Notes: generated by a model not told the origin, from the sequence alone. Shown: positions 12,601 to 26,404, counted from the stretch's first letter. The stretch is 64,000 nt of DNA from Tanypteryx hageni (GCA_028673005.1 CM054117.1:37964564-38028563), one strand, 5' to 3'. Numbers and translations are program-made.

Positions 12601-15600
12601 CTCCAAAATTAATATTCTTAAAAGCTTCTCATAGCATTGTTTAAGCTTATAATATAAAAGACTAATACGACATAATCAATTTTTCAAATTTTTGGGTCAT
12701 GAAGTTAACCAAGTTACATTTTTACAACTTGACACGATTTTTGGAGCCCACTATCGACTATGGAGGGCCAAAAGTTTTATCAGTTCTACTAAATTTATAT
12801 GTAAAAACAAAAATTTCGGAAAATGGACAACGTGCAGTTATTTCCATTTATTTAGAAATGCTAATTTACTATCGCAGTTAGGGATGCTGAGTTGGAACAT
12901 AAAGGTCTCCTCAACCATCTGTTAACCATCCTTAGGAAGGTATTCATCTTCATCTCCGGGGTTGAGGAAGGGGTTAGAAGAAAAAGAGAAACAAAATGAA
13001 CACCAATGACAAGAGACAGTCGAACAATGGGGAACAGACGGGAGCAGTTGGCCTAATACGGAATACGGTAAAATTTGTTCTGCGCTTTAACCGAGGTCTG
13101 AAAGGCAATAGGCCATCGGGCTCCAAAGAGTCAACAATTCCTCTACAAATAAAATGTAACAGGATTACCCACTCGGAAATGTTTATGGTAATGATCCTTT
13201 AAAGAGAAGAATGGTTGCTACTTCACGATGGATATACAATTGTTTTGCATAAAATATTTTGGAATTGAAACGCTATCCTTTATTCGAATATTAGTTTTCA
13301 TTGCAAACAAAACTTATACCACCAGAAAAATGATAATTTTTGCTCTTGGCAGAATCTCAGAGAACGACCGTTAGCAGAGAACAGATTTAAATGTCTTCTC
13401 GAAGGGCGTAGTTAAACCGTCACGAATTCACCCTCGTTTAGCCGAAAAAACGCTTCCTTAATACGTTAAAATATTCGTGACGGGGGTTTTTGAGGAAGAT
13501 TTTTGCTACCGAGGACAATTTCCCAAGGAACAGAGGGAGAGATAAGAGAGACACGGAGAATGGCCACGATGGGAAAAACTCGTGGATAAAAAAATCGGAA
13601 GAGGAACAAAATAAAAAAACAGTTCCATCTGTAGGAAAAACAGGGAAGATGCGAGAGAATGGAGAGAATACTAAGAAGGATAAGGCAGGTGCATATATAT
13701 CTCTGCAGGTACCGCCTGTCGTCATTAGTTTAGTCAGCGGACACGGAAAGAATGGGGCTTTTCGTAGAGGGAAGATGGGGTGGGCGGAAGGGAGGGCAGA
13801 TGTGGTAGGGGAGAGGATAAGGAAGCTACAGGGCCAGGGTTTTGGTGGGAGAGGAAGGATAAAGGGGAGAGGAAGAGAGAGAAGGAGAATTGGGGAGAGA
13901 ATGGGAATAGCTGAAATGCTTGTGGCTGGCCGCAAGAAAATGGACGCACCCAACGAGATTACCTCCGAGACCCCATTTCTCCCCGACAATGGATACTCGA
14001 AAGGTTTCCTCATCCTCTCTCCGTTCTTAGGATGAAGCGGGAGATTTTCTTCATGTTATACTTTCCAGCTTTTACCACTAAATTATATTAATTTTTAGTA
14101 CCTTGATGATGTGTCTTATTTATCCCAAAAACACTGACGAAATATCATAATTTGCGACCATTTTTCTATATTACCAATTATCAAATATAATTTTTAATCA
14201 ACGGATAGTTGATGTTTTATATAAATCTAAAATAAAAGACAAAAAATCAAGTCGCATTAAACAAAAATTGACATATTTTCGCTACGGTTGATTTTAAAAT
14301 GTTTCGAAGGAAATATTTGAAATTTCATATTACGATTTTTTGCTCAAATTATGTTATATATTTGTATTACAGGTATTATGTTAATTACATGCAGCATTTG
14401 CACTATATAAGTGTATTATGTACATGTATGAAATGGAATATGTACGTATTGCAAAAAATCTTTTCAGAGACTACAGCGGCATTTGATGTTTTATTTTTTT
14501 CCACTTCCAAACGCATTTTAAATTAACCTTGACTAAAAGGGTTGACTAAGTGATCAGTTGAACGTCACCCTCTTTCCAGGCACACCCTGAACCCAACTCA
14601 CTTCCCCTCTTCACTTTTTTGTGCCCTTCGTGACCGACGGAAAGACAAAAATGAGTCCCGCAGCATCCCTCTGCGAAAACACGACAGATATTACGTGGAG
14701 TTCTCTCCACCGATTCATTATCTCCGCCGACGCCGCGACACTCCCACTCCTCGCAGTCACCCTCCGCACCATCCCCGCCGAGATGCCTCGGTCGCGGGAG
14801 TGACGATGGAGGAACACCTGTTGCCGTGACCCAAGCGAAGAGAGGACGGGACGCGCCGGCTCCTCCAAGGGTCGACGACCTCCCCACAATCCCATAAAAA
14901 TCCCGATCTCACTTCTCCCCCTCCCATAAAGTCGCCCCACGACTCTCCGCCCCTTTTCTCTCTCTCTATCCCAAAGTCTCCCACCCACTGATCTTAGCAC
15001 CTTCATCCCACTGTGGCACGAAACAAACAGGTGACAAGTGGTATTGAGAAAAATGGAACCGAAAGACGATAAAAAAATTGGAGGATCGACTCGCTTCCTC
15101 GATTGCGAGCTGGAAGAGCTCGGCTAGCCACAGGTCAAAGGAAAACAGCAAGTCGGCTGTTTATGTTCTGTCCCCTACGAGTTTCTTGAGCTCGCCATGG
15201 CCATTTGCGCCATCTGGCTTTGATGGGACATATTTTGAGACAACCAAAAATCTCGATATCGTTCCGAAGGGAAATGAAATTTAAGGATTTAACAGCGAAA
15301 CGAAATATGTCCTCGGAAGATGCGGAAGCAATTTCACCAGATGATGTTACTTTCAAATGCGTGTAATAATCAACAGAACATAGAACCTGAGATTACAGAC
15401 GTAATAACGAGATATCACGATGGTTTTTCTAAAATATGACGGGAAATATTGATCTGCTATCGTGGTATTTTTTATGATAATAAGACATTTACGTTTTCAC
15501 GTAGGTAAATTAAAGCTTAGTCGCAGAATCTTAAACTAGAATAATAAAAATATGAATGCTCCTAAAACTGTGGCGTGAGACTCTAAGAGTGGGATATAAT

Positions 15601-18600
15601 TATTTTTCTACGGTTTCGTCATCACTATTACCTTACATAATTTTTGTTTCGACTAGGCTGACCTGAATCGAGTTTGAAATGCGATAAAGTCAAAATTATT
15701 TTATCTGCAGCTGCTGCGAAAAAAAGAACCGGGGACATTTGTCATCGGTCGAGCTCATTTTTTAAAAATTCATCGCATAATAAATAAATATTGACATAAA
15801 CTATAGTAAGAATTCTCGCACCTGTTTGATCGAAGCATCAAAAACTAACGGAAACCTGATGGACCAAGTGCTTCCGTGAAACCGACTCGCATAGCGGTAC
15901 TTTTCATTCTAAAACACAAAGTAATTACGGCACACCTCGGCATATTTACTATCCCCTCCCTGAGTGAACGCCGATCTTGAATCAAATACCTATGGGAAGC
16001 AGAACGTTACGCAAGCTCCTCCATTTTGCCCTAGCCTAGCAGTTATTGTAGCAAATTCGATCGATCTCTTTTCTTTCCTGAATGTTGAGAAACGGTCGTA
16101 TTCTCGGAGCGTGGAAGAATTCTCGAGATATATGTCTCCTGGTTTTCCACCTCGTGGCGACGAACGATGAGCGTCGTTACCGATTCCCACCCCCCTTGGT
16201 GCTCGTGTCCACCGGAAAAAAACCCGCCGATGCGCATTTGTCATGTATGTGGAGCAGCTCCTCGCACTTGCGCCAGTGCCTCGCTGTCCGTTGAGTGCCT
16301 CGCAAGTCCTTGAATGGCGCTGTCACGTGCACCGCGAGGAATAATGTGCGCGGATGGACTTTCTCCAGTCCGGAGAGGACGCATCGATCAAGAATGCGGA
16401 GTAAAAGATAGATTGCACCAGAAAAGAAGCGTTATCATCGAATGGACGTGCCGTTTTTTCGGAATTATCTATTGGCATTAAATTACCGTTCCCTTCTATT
16501 GCTTGGAGACTTTGGCGGCGAGATAAAAGGTCGGCCAACAGTTTTCATTCGTAATTGTAAAAGTATTCTTTCGCCTAACAGTTCCATTTTCACTCTATAT
16601 CGGATTTTTTCTTATGCTGTATTAATTAAACCTCACGGCTAGCATTTAAGTGTTTCGTAATATACATCTTTTTTAATCTCAAGGCGATTTTTACTTCTCA
16701 CATATGTAGTATCTATATAGAAAAAATATTGCAATCGCGAAGAAATATACCTCGAGATTTTGACGGAAATACACATTTTAGGTGTCCGAGTCCAAAAAAG
16801 TTGTTTTCGCCATTCTGTCAGTCTGCAATTTTCTGCGCGAATCTAGAGCTTAGACGGTTCAACGAAATCAAATGATATAAGAGTAACATTATCCAGAAAT
16901 AAACTATGAAGAGATGACATATGTACTGCAACAATGAAGGGTAGTTCATTCTAGTGAATTTTCACAAAATGGCGATTTATTAAAAAAAGGCTTTAACGGT
17001 TTTGATTCGAATTCACTCAGTTATAGAGCTTCGAGTCATAAACAATACTGCATAAGTCATATTTCTCAAAAAATAACTATATAGCGACCAGCGACATTAC
17101 ATACATCGACTTTTACGCCCAGCTCCTCCCAGGTCTCTCAACAATCTTGGACCAGCAATAATGCTTCAGCGCCTATGTGCCTTCGCCAATCTGTAAATAC
17201 CTGATATTTATGTAAGGTATAACTATTCATCAAGTTTGATTCTCACATATATGAGGTACCTAATCAATATATTAATACCAACTACGTTCAGGAGACATTT
17301 CCCGCAGTTTTGCTGTTTTTGTAGCAGTAGAAGCACCTTCCACTCAGGAAAGAGTACAATAAGACCACACCCATAGGTAGTATATAAGAAAGTTTGTGCG
17401 ACGTGCATTGTGTCGATTTTTAATAAACAATTCGCGAAAAGAAATCGGATCAAAAAGGTGCGCAAAACACGAACAACTCAACCGCAGTGAAAAGAATTTC
17501 ACCGAAAGCGGAATTTGCGGAGGCGTAAAAAAAAACTAAAAATTCACGTGCGCCGCAATTTCATCCGCGCGATCCGGAAATGTTTTCGAGCGAGGGAGGT
17601 CAGTTAAGCGCCCTTCGGCTAACATGCGGCGTCGGCCGCACTTCATTCACATTCGATCCGATTAATCTGCCACCCATCAACATACCCAGCATCCCCTATA
17701 TGGCCGGCATTAACTAACCCGACGAATACGATTCACACACAAACTCATAGGAATGTACTAGACAATCTTCACGAAGAATCTTTTGCCTTCCCGCGGAACA
17801 CTTATAATACCTGCCCAACTATCTATCAGTCTTTACACATCTCACGTGAGACTTGAACCCGCCAAGGTCAGCGAGAGGAAAAAGAGAGGGATAAAGAGGG
17901 AGGAGAGAGACGGGGGAGGCGAAGATGGCGGAGGGGAAAGAGTGGTGAGAGGGTGGATGAAGGGGAGAGCTTCAATTGACGCAGTTGAATGCTGGAAGGA
18001 GTTGGGAGCAACAGTTATATGCGTCTGATTTCTGTCTTAACCTTTCCGGGAACCTGCCCGGCACTTTCCCGCCCCCGCCGCCTCCCCTGCCCACGCTCGC
18101 ATTCCCCCGGCCTGCATGACCCCCAACTCTCCCTCACCTCACTCCTCCCTCTCCTCCACATCCCTCTCGCCTCCTCCTGCTCCTCCCACTCTCCCGCCTA
18201 CCTACCCTCGGGGTAACTGGGGAATACCTCTCGCCTCTCCCTCCCTCTCTCTCACTCTCCTCAACGCTCATTTTTTCCACCTGGCCCGAAAGCCCGCCGC
18301 CGACCCTCCTCTCGGCCTCTCATTCCTCGCCTATCCCGGGGCGACCATCTCACGGCTGTTGTGACGGCTCGAGCAGCCCTCTGGGCCCGCAATCTCCCCC
18401 TCCCTTTCACCTTCCCGATTAGGAAGGCCGAAAGAAGTGAATAAGGGACTCGAAAAAGGGTCCGCAAAAAAAACCTTCCTTGACGCAACCGCCGCTCGTT
18501 ATTAGCGCCGCGATTTATTTGTTTACCGCGAGTGTTTCTCTCTCTCTCTTATTTCCCTTCCTCGCAATTTGGCCCTGCCGAAACGAGAGGCACTCTTGGG

Positions 18601-20387
18601 AGTTTTAAATGTGACTCAGAGAGAATGGAACGGGAGCTCCAAAAAAAGTATTTCAAGAGTCGCGATCTTTTTTTGCGTGCATTCTTACAACGCCACCGCA
18701 AGATTTTTTATGGCGCGACAATCGTTATTTCGCGTAAAATTGCGACCTTCATGCTCGGTTTTAAAAAGCGCCTCGGTGACGTACCTTGCAGCAATCGGCG
18801 GGCGGTTTTGAGAAGAAAAAAATGATCCAATTATGCTTCGTTTCGTAAAAATTTGTAATTCTATTTTCTCCAAAGCGGATAGGTCACCGATACTCGTTAC
18901 GGCATTTCCTTGAAGTTGATTAATCACGACCGCGACCTCTTGTCGTAATAAAAGTATTACATTCTCCGCTTCCTTCCCCAGGCAGCGGGGGTCTTGGGAT
19001 TTTCTTCAAGAAACTTCTCTTTTTCCCGGTGCCAGCAGGAAATAAAGAGATTTCGCAATGGCGCTGGCAGAAAATATTAGAGAGAATTAACGGTAGATGG
19101 AGGAAGAAAGAGAGAGTGTGCCTGTGTGTGTTGGGACGGCTCTCTTTACCGTGATGCGATACACCGTTATCCCTCAAAAACCTCACGCTGCGTGCGTGCG
19201 TGACGACGAGCCCCTTTGATCTCTCCGCTCTTACGCGATGTATACACTGTAGTTTTGCATCTGGAGATCTCGACGCGGGAGAAGAGCTTTCGCCTCCCCG
19301 CTCACTGGTGGTGACGTAAAAAATTCCAACAGAGGGGATTACGCGCGGCTAATACGAAGAGAAAGAAGAATTTTCATATTAGAAAAAATGACGTCGGTGT
19401 TAATAACACATTTGATCCTCCAGAAAGGCTCACCGATCATTTACGTTGGTCTATACAAAATTGGTCGAGTTAGAATGAAACAGAAAATCTTAGATAATGT
19501 CCTCAATGATAGAAGACAGGGTCCGAAAAAACTTCATTGACGTCTCGCCACAATACAGCCTATAGGCGATCAAGTAGAAGTTGGCATACCCAACCGCTTT
19601 TATGACCCCAAGCGTTGCCAAGATCATTTATTAGATTGAAATCATAATGTAAGCTCGATAACTCATTTTGAAATTTCATTGTTGAACCACAAGAGGGATA
19701 AGAATGGATCTACCAGGTTTTTCTGGTATGTAAATTAAGTTTTTCACCGAGGTAAGAAACAATTAATATCTATAGAGCATCTATTAGTATCAAGGTGTTT
19801 TATACTGAATATACATAGTACCGCTTCCATCTGTTTCCTACCTGTATTATACTGAAGAAGCAGAAAGAGGGTTTTCCCAAATAATTGTGACAATCAATCT
19901 ATAGCTACAGCATTATATAATACCTTATATAATTATACTGGTATACGTTTAATTTAATCTAAAATCATAAATACTTCAAGGAGTCTCACGAATCAGATAA
20001 AGAGACAGGAACTAATGACAAAAAGAAACTTTTCAGCAAATATAATATTTAATTTGCCCCTACATGCGCAGTTTAAGGTTATAACAAACATCGACTTGTA
20101 ACAAAGAATGTTTATCCGGAACAAAGGTTATTTTCACCAATAAAAATCCGAATGGTGTTCACGTAATTGGTTTCGAGAAGACAACTGGTAAACTTGGAAA
20201 ATGAGACTTGGAGGAGGATAGACATGTTAATCAAATCAATGGATCTCACATCCAAATAAATTACTTGAGAGCGAGTTTTTGCTCGTTGATATTGCCAATT
20301 TTAAATCAACTACTTCATAAAATATAGCATACGAAGTCAGTTTTTGTATTCATCTTCATCCAACCATGGTAAGTAAACGTATAACCA
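9687..20387. other. Noncoding DNA with GC-rich islands and purine tracts
   Basis: No gene is supported. An imperfect direct repeat, CTGGCG then a TAA/CTC/AAACC pattern, starts at 10212 and again at 10316. Purine-rich blocks lie at 11390-11540 and 13490-13900. GC-richer islands lie at 14570-14990, 16130-16400 and 17540-18500; the last contains a strong pyrimidine block at 18050-18260. These islands yield overlapping open frames on both strands without conserved motifs. Between them the DNA is AT-rich and featureless to the eye. Confidence 0.5.
11593..11610. repeat. (CA)n microsatellite
   Basis: Nine CA dinucleotides without interruption, just downstream of a purine-rich block. Confidence 0.85.
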
Positions 20388-20404
20388 TGTTTATATCATC
20401 ATCA

Positions 20405-21655
20405 TCATAGGTAGTCTGTCCGTAGACAGGTCCGTGATAATTCATGGTTAAACCTGGTTCTCCATATACTCCTATTTTCCGCTGTCCTCTTTATATCTTG
20501 ATAACTCTCTTTCCCTTTCAAATCGTCTATCAGCTGAAACCTTTTCCTACCTCTTTCCCTTTTCCCATCTAGTTTTCCTTCTAACACGTCTTTAATCATA
20601 CTCTCTCTCCTCAGGTAATGTCCAACCCAGTTAGCCTTCCTCTTTCTGATAGTCTGTATAATCATTCGCTTCTCTCCTATTCTTCGTAGCACTTCATCGT
20701 TTTTCATCCTATCTGTCCATTTTATCTTCAGCATTCTCCTCCAAGTCCACATTTCAAAGCTTTCCAAGTATTTGATGTCATTTTTCCTTAGCGTCCATGT
20801 TTCTGCCCCATACAATGCTATACTCCATACGTAGCATTTTATCAACTTCTTGCGGATATCTTCCCTTATATTCCCTGTAAGTAGTTGTTTCTTTCTCCTG
20901 AAAGCCGCTTTTGCTTTTCCTACTCTAGTTTTGATCTCATCCGTACATTTTGCCTCTCGTGTTATGATACTTCCAAGGTATTTATATTCTGAAACTTGTT
21001 CTAATGGCTTTCCCCCAATAGTTATGTTCAGATTCTCTTCTTTACCCGATATTCGAATGACCTTGGATTTTTCTGTATTTATTTCCATACCGTATTTTCT
21101 ACCTGTTATCACTAGTCTATTTATCATTTTTTGTAGCTCCTCTTCCTTTCTTGCTAGAAGTACTTGATCATCTGCGTATTTTACTGTTCTTATAATCCTT
21201 CCTCCAATTTTGAAATCCCCTGTGCCTTCTAAAGCTTCTTGCATTAGACATTCTCCATATATATTGAATAGGGTTGGCGATAGGCAGCAGCCTTGTCTTA
21301 CTCCTCTACCGATATTTATTCCGCAGGTGTCCACATTCTCAAACCTGACCTTTACAACTTGATTCTCATATAGATTCCTAATCAGTCTCCTGTCTTTCCA
21401 GTCTACACCTATATCCTTTAATATCTTCATCAACTTTACCCAATTTACTCTATCAAAGGCCTTCTGCCAGTCAACGAAACATGCGCAGATATCTTGACTG
21501 TATTCTATTGCCCTTTCTGATATGATTCTAACTACTCCTATAGCATCTCTAGTTCCTCGTCCTTTTCTGAAACCGAATTGATCTTCCCCTATTATTTCTT
21601 CTGCCTTTTTCTCCAGCCTTTTATTAAGAATCCTCGTGATGATCTTCGATGTGTG
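20405..21655 (-). CDS. Reverse transcriptase, C-terminal 416 residues (5'-truncated)
   Basis: This is the pol product of the LINE, which copies the element RNA into the genome by target-primed reverse transcription. The frame is open from the element's truncated edge to a TGA stop, 416 codons with no internal stop; there is no genuine start codon because the N-terminal part, including any endonuclease, is missing. Reverse-transcriptase blocks appear in order: QFGFRKGRGTRDAI, FVDWQKAFD (block A, first catalytic Asp), GVRQGCCLSPTLFNIY (block B), KYADDQVLLA (block C, catalytic Asp pair), then GMEINTEKSKV and YKYLGS. The C-terminal region has YGAETWTL, a W-RRML pattern and a Trp/Arg-rich end. The stop codon is the first unit of the element's 3' TGA repeat. 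Clade assignment is inference; the enzyme family is certain. It cannot be autonomous, since the promoter and 5' half are absent. Confidence 0.93.
   Translation of the reverse strand, partial: HTSKIITRILNKRLEKKAEEIIGEDQFGFRKGRGTRDAIGVVRIISERAIEYSQDICACFVDWQKAFDRVNWVKLMKILKDIGVDWKDRRLIRNLYENQVVKVRFENVDTCGINIGRGVRQGCCLSPTLFNIYGECLMQEALEGTGDFKIGGRIIRTVKYADDQVLLARKEEELQKMINRLVITGRKYGMEINTEKSKVIRISGKEENLNITIGGKPLEQVSEYKYLGSIITREAKCTDEIKTRVGKAKAAFRRKKQLLTGNIREDIRKKLIKCYVWSIALYGAETWTLRKNDIKYLESFEMWTWRRMLKIKWTDRMKNDEVLRRIGEKRMIIQTIRKRKANWVGHYLRRESMIKDVLEGKLDGKRERGRKRFQLIDDLKGKESYQDIKRTAENRSIWRTRFNHELSRTCLRTDYL
20416..20429 (-). other. LINE 3'-terminal hairpin with UACG loop
   Basis: On the element's sense strand CTGTC-TACG-GACAG forms a five-pair stem closed by C-G around a UACG loop, a member of the stable UNCG tetraloop class. 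It overlaps the last codons of the reverse transcriptase and ends seven nucleotides before the ATGATG tail. The same stem, with a different loop, occupies the same place at the end of the SINE at 58.2 kb. Such 3' hairpins are the recognition site for the element's own enzyme in several LINE families; that role is inferred here. Confidence 0.7.
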
Positions 21656-21666
21656 TGTGTTTATAT

Positions 21667-24600
21667 ATCATATTGATATTTTATATGCATATTATAAAGG
21701 CGACTTGTAGAATATTCAATCTAAAATCTATTCCCTAACAAACAACGCGGGAAATCCACCCACAGAGAATACCGCTTGCTTGAACATATTCAAAACTAAA
21801 TCCAACGAGCAGCGGGCGTTATAAAGCGTTGCGCACCCAATCGCCCCGTTGTCCCTCAGCACCGTGATTCTCGACACCAGCGAAACCGCCTCCTTCTCCT
21901 CTTACCCGGAGGATCCGCCCTCCCGCTCGCCCTCCAGCTCGCTCCTCCTCTAGCCCTCGGCAGACTCCCCCGGCGGTGGCGTCGGCGGCGACCGGGGCTC
22001 CAGTGGCCGAGAGGGGCGACCGGGCGCCCTTGAGACTCACGGCAGGAGCGAAATTCTTTCGTCTTTTTTTTTATAAGTCGCAGCCTCCGCCCCGGACGTT
22101 TATGATGCGTCACTCCCATTGGCTACTGTTTATCGACCATATCTCTCATGCAAATGCAAGGAATATCGAGAAAAATGCAGTCCACTAAAACGAACTCGGC
22201 TTACATTTTGAGGAATCAAAGGCCTTGCGACCGAACCGAGGAAACGAAGGGCGGCCGCGGAATGCTTTTCTGCTATTTATGACTTTAATTTGAACGCGCG
22301 AAACGATCAGTTTAGTCAGTGCTCGCAAGACGCTCGTTATAAGTTCAGCTCGGACCTGATTATTAAGAAAAGGTTGAACGAATAAAAAGAAGGTGGATTT
22401 CGAAGTAAACTGGAGTTTTCTCTCAATTAAATTCCTTTCTATTCTTCCTGAAGATTTCGTATCATATATACTACGCAACTCCATGGATAATCTTCATTGT
22501 TTCTGTTTTAACTTGGGTTTCATTAATTACTGGGTGTTTTACCGGAGACGTCCATTTTGCTATTAGTGTTTGGGTGACGATTATGTTAACCTAAGCAAAT
22601 TCTTTATGTAATTATAACGCAAACGGCACGAAAACGGTAGCACATAGAGTCAAATTGAAAGAGTTCATCATCGAGAACTGCTCGCAGCCTAACATCAGCA
22701 GCGTTAAAATGCGAAAATAGAAAAAAAAGACGTCCATTCAAGCTAAATGGATGAAGAAGACGTGACCACCAGCTAATGTCCCGCAATAGAGAGAACCGCA
22801 CCGACGTCTTACGCGCGCACACACGCACACAACATCGCTCCTCCCACTCGCGCATCGGAATGTCGGGCACGGAGGCACGCGTCCTTCCTTCCTTGGATCC
22901 GTGCCCATAAGGCACGCGGACGACACTCCTCCCTCGAGGGGAGAAAAGTAAAAGGCTCGGCGCAATCGCGGGAAAAGTGGAAAAACAGGCGCGGAAATCG
23001 AGGAACGAGATCGATTACGCACTCCTGACACTTCTGTTATGACATCGAGAATAAAGAAAAAGTTCCAGGCGGAAAAAAGAAAGACGAGGAAGATGAGAGT
23101 GGGCGAGAAATGGAAATGTGACTGTCTTCGAGTCGCAGTTCCGGTTAAAGAGGTATCGGAGGAGGAAGAGAGGCTCTCGTTGTTAATGCGCGGTGCGGAG
23201 GACATCAACCAACGCGTGGGAGGGAGAAATATATATTTAGAGAGAGAAAGAGAAAGGCATATCGATGGCGAATAATGGAGATTTATGGCCGACCGGGGAG
23301 CGCCTACTATTCTCGAAAAACCGCTCCGTGGTGAGCAGAGGGATGGGCGGTGGAAGAAGGCCCCGATGCTGTAGCCGGCAACGGTTGGGAACATAACAGA
23401 TGAGCGTCGCCGTTGGAGATAAGTTTGCTGGGATCGCGAGCACCGAGAGCTTTGCCGTCGGACGCAGTGAAATGGAGCTGAAATTTAGGAGGGGGAGGAA
23501 AAAAACTCGTGAGTAACGATCCCCTTGCGTTAAAAACATTGATGTCGGGTAGTGTTTCAATGTTTCTTGTCGTGAATTGCCGCATTTCCATTATTTGTTG
23601 TTCGGCTACGAGGAAGAAAGAAGAGATGAATGGCAAAGAGGTTTCTTCTTCTTTTGCTAACCGGTCAGAATAAAATATTTCGGCAAAAAAAATTGAAAGG
23701 CTAGCAAAACGCTACTAGAATTAGAATCTAAAAAGAGAAATAATGAAAACAGTAGGTATTATTGTTAATGAAACTATCAAGCTGCAAGATTAGATGAATA
23801 TTTATTTTCCGAAAGTAAAATAATGCACCGTTTATTATACTAAATCTAAATAAGGAAGGTCCAATCGTGTGCAAGTTTTTCATTATCGATAAAGCTAAAG
23901 AAAAAACTAATTTTGCTAATAATGTCACTAAAATTTATGATTTGCTAAGTTATTTTTTATCTAATTCAACGATTAAGGTATTGATGAAGTGTTATGAAAC
24001 AGATTTTCCTTCGCAACAAACGTATTACTGTTTTTGTTCAAAAAATATCATTTAATATTTCCACAAGACGCATTTCATAAAATAATTTTAGGATTTCATT
24101 TATTTTTCAATTCGGGACGATAATTTGAGGTTATTGCAGATCACGCGAACTACCAAAGTCGAGCTCTGAGAAAGCCTCGGGCGCGTTCGCCTCCATCCTG
24201 TGTCGCACGATTTGATCGAGACTAGGTCAGGAGAGTCTACGATAAAGGGCCCAAAGCGAAAGAAGAGCGCAGCGAAACAATTGATTAAATGGCTGAACGA
24301 ATAAAATGTGTAAAATCTATCTCGGGTAAAAAATACACACCTGTTTTGGATGTAGAGGCAAATAAAACTAGTGATAGCAGAAAATGCTATCCAAAATTAG
24401 GCATATCTTTATATATATGGAACATAATATGAAATATATACTCCAAGATAATAAACAGATAAAAGATTCTAGTAGGACATGAAGGGTCGTAACCCTGTCG
24501 GGGAGTTTTGCATTTGAATTTATAGGAAATATAGTATCAGTATAAAAGGCTAAGTTATTGTGGAATAAACCACTATAAAATCCTATAAGATAACAACGCT

Positions 24601-26404
24601 GAAACTGAAATCATGAGGAAAAATTCACGCTATAAATAAATTAGGCAGAAATAATACAGAACATTGTACCAATATCAATACAGATTATTACACCCTGCAA
24701 GCGGCAATACGCCATAGTGAGTTTTAGATTACTAACAAGCAAGTGTGTAAAATTTAATACATTATTGTACTAGCGTCATTGTGAAATCCATAAGTTAATT
24801 GAGAAGATAGCATTGAATTTCTTTAGCTACGACCCCGTAAAAAAGGAGCAAATCAACATACAATTAAAGCCAAATGTATGTACTATACAGTATCTCAAAT
24901 GCACAATGTCCAGTCGCACTCGTTCGCCCACTTTCTCTCTCTCATTACCAAAAGAGATGGTGAGAAGTGAAAAGACAAAATGACACACGTTAAAAGCAGC
25001 GGTCAATATTTTTGGAATCTTCTCCTCGCCCATAACTCTGCTTACGAGCTACATACGCTTAACTCGCACAGTGCCATTCATTGACGATGTCGCTGCATTG
25101 AAAATGGAACACGTTTTGCTTTTGTTGCCTCTGTTTGATGTTTCGAAGTGGCCTTCTGTCTGTGACGGCAGACGCTAGCTCGACTTGACCGGCCTCTCGT
25201 AGACGGTAGCTACCGGTCTGTCGCGTGCAAACATAAACGCTTAACGAATTTATTATTCGGAAAAGGTTTTTCGTATCGCGGCAAACAATTGGGGAACTTT
25301 ATCACGTATTTGGGGAGACGCGTGCACTTGCACTACTTGTTTGAAAGCTCCTGGTGAGGATATTTGACGCAAGAGAGGATGAGAGGAAGAGACTTCAACG
25401 ACCGACTATTAGCAGCCAAGAAACTCACGAAACGAAACTCTTAAAAGTTCAAGTAGGGGAACGTATTTGTCTTGACTTTTGGTAATCCCCCCGATCACAC
25501 CTTAGGTAAATTACTTTCAGTAAGTTTATTAAAGTAATTGTTGGTTATGTCGATGAATTAGAAATAAAAAATCTTCCAAGAAGAGTCCACGAGGCTCAAT
25601 ACGCAGCTAGGTATGAAAAATAAATTTACATAATAAATAAAATACATTTCAGCGATAAAATCAATCAAATCATGAATACACTGGTAATTAATGACTTCAT
25701 GTATACCATGCAGCTCTTGGAAATATCGCCCAGTATAACTAGTCAAGTTTTTCATACGCAAGGAAATTGCTTGAAGAGCTCGGTCCACTTCATTATAATC
25801 TATTTCACGAAATATGTAACTGTATTGGAATAAATACTATAGAATTCATGTTACGAAAGTTGAGAGCAATACTATCAAAAATATTTTATTGTGATTTTAT
25901 TGGCAATTGATATCATTCTCACGTGCAAAATATCAAAGAAAACAATACGTCAGTGAGACGATCACAACTTTCACTTTGAATCCGGATTTCCTCCATTAAT
26001 TCCTGAATGTCACTTGACCTCGCTTTTCCGTTACAGAACAACACCATATAATGTTAACTTCCATTCCAGAGAGCTATAGTTTAAGACCTGTACTATCAAT
26101 GTTTTGACCTCTACGGCGGTTCATGTCATTTGATCTTAGTTTAGATAAAACTTTATGCATAGAGTGACAAAAAATTTAATGACTAAAATATTTTACTCTT
26201 CCTTTGTATTGCCAGAGACCGTTTGCTAAAAAGGCATAAGATAGAAAATAATTCGTTTACATTTATTTCCGACTTAAATACATAAGTATAAACAGCAACA
26301 AAATACTGATCATAAGAACGTCGATGTTACATCATCTGCGCATAATCTTAGCATTTTATAGCCACCTTCGACTTCATAATTCAAACTTGAGTTTTTGATT
26401 GCAG
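21667..26404. other. Noncoding DNA, GC-rich island then AT-rich
   Basis: A CpG- and GC-rich island at 21800-22060 is described separately. A second GC-richer stretch spans 22790-23420 with a purine block near 23240. An octamer motif ATGCAAAT, a POU-factor type site, lies at 22148-22155 next to an inverted CCAAT box near 22107. From 23.6 to 26.4 kb the DNA is AT-rich. No exon can be supported. Confidence 0.45.
21810..22060. promoter_or_regulatory. CpG-rich island, possible promoter
   Basis: This roughly 250-bp island has far more CG dinucleotides than the DNA around it. On the plus strand it begins with TTATAAAGCG near 21818, a TATA-like box, and TCAGCA, an initiator-like sequence, follows about 35 bp later. 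CCAAT-type and octamer motifs lie within 350 bp. Open frames exist on both strands but are Arg/Gly-rich and not recognisable. A promoter is one reading; an unrecognised GC-rich exon is another. Confidence 0.3.

Larger units (their letters stand above)
20397..21657 (-). mobile_element. 5'-truncated non-LTR retrotransposon (LINE)
   Basis: The insertion is flanked by the 9-bp direct repeat TGTTTATAT (plus-strand reading) at 20388-20396 and 21658-21666, read as a target-site duplication. Read on the minus strand it starts abruptly in the middle of a reverse-transcriptase gene and ends with the stop codon of that gene running into a TGATGATGATGA tail. A truncated 5' end, a short tandem 3' tail and a short target duplication are the classic products of target-primed reverse transcription. 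There is no poly(A) tail. The clade is not certain: the YADD box and the C-terminal region resemble RTE- and jockey-type elements of insects. The open frame is intact over its whole remaining length, which suggests a fairly recent insertion. Confidence 0.93.

Noticed and set aside
13690..25510. Further ratchet-like AG|GTA sites (about 13705, 15505, 25504)
   Set aside because: The pyrimidine tracts are short and the donors deviate from GTAAG, unlike the site at 54275.
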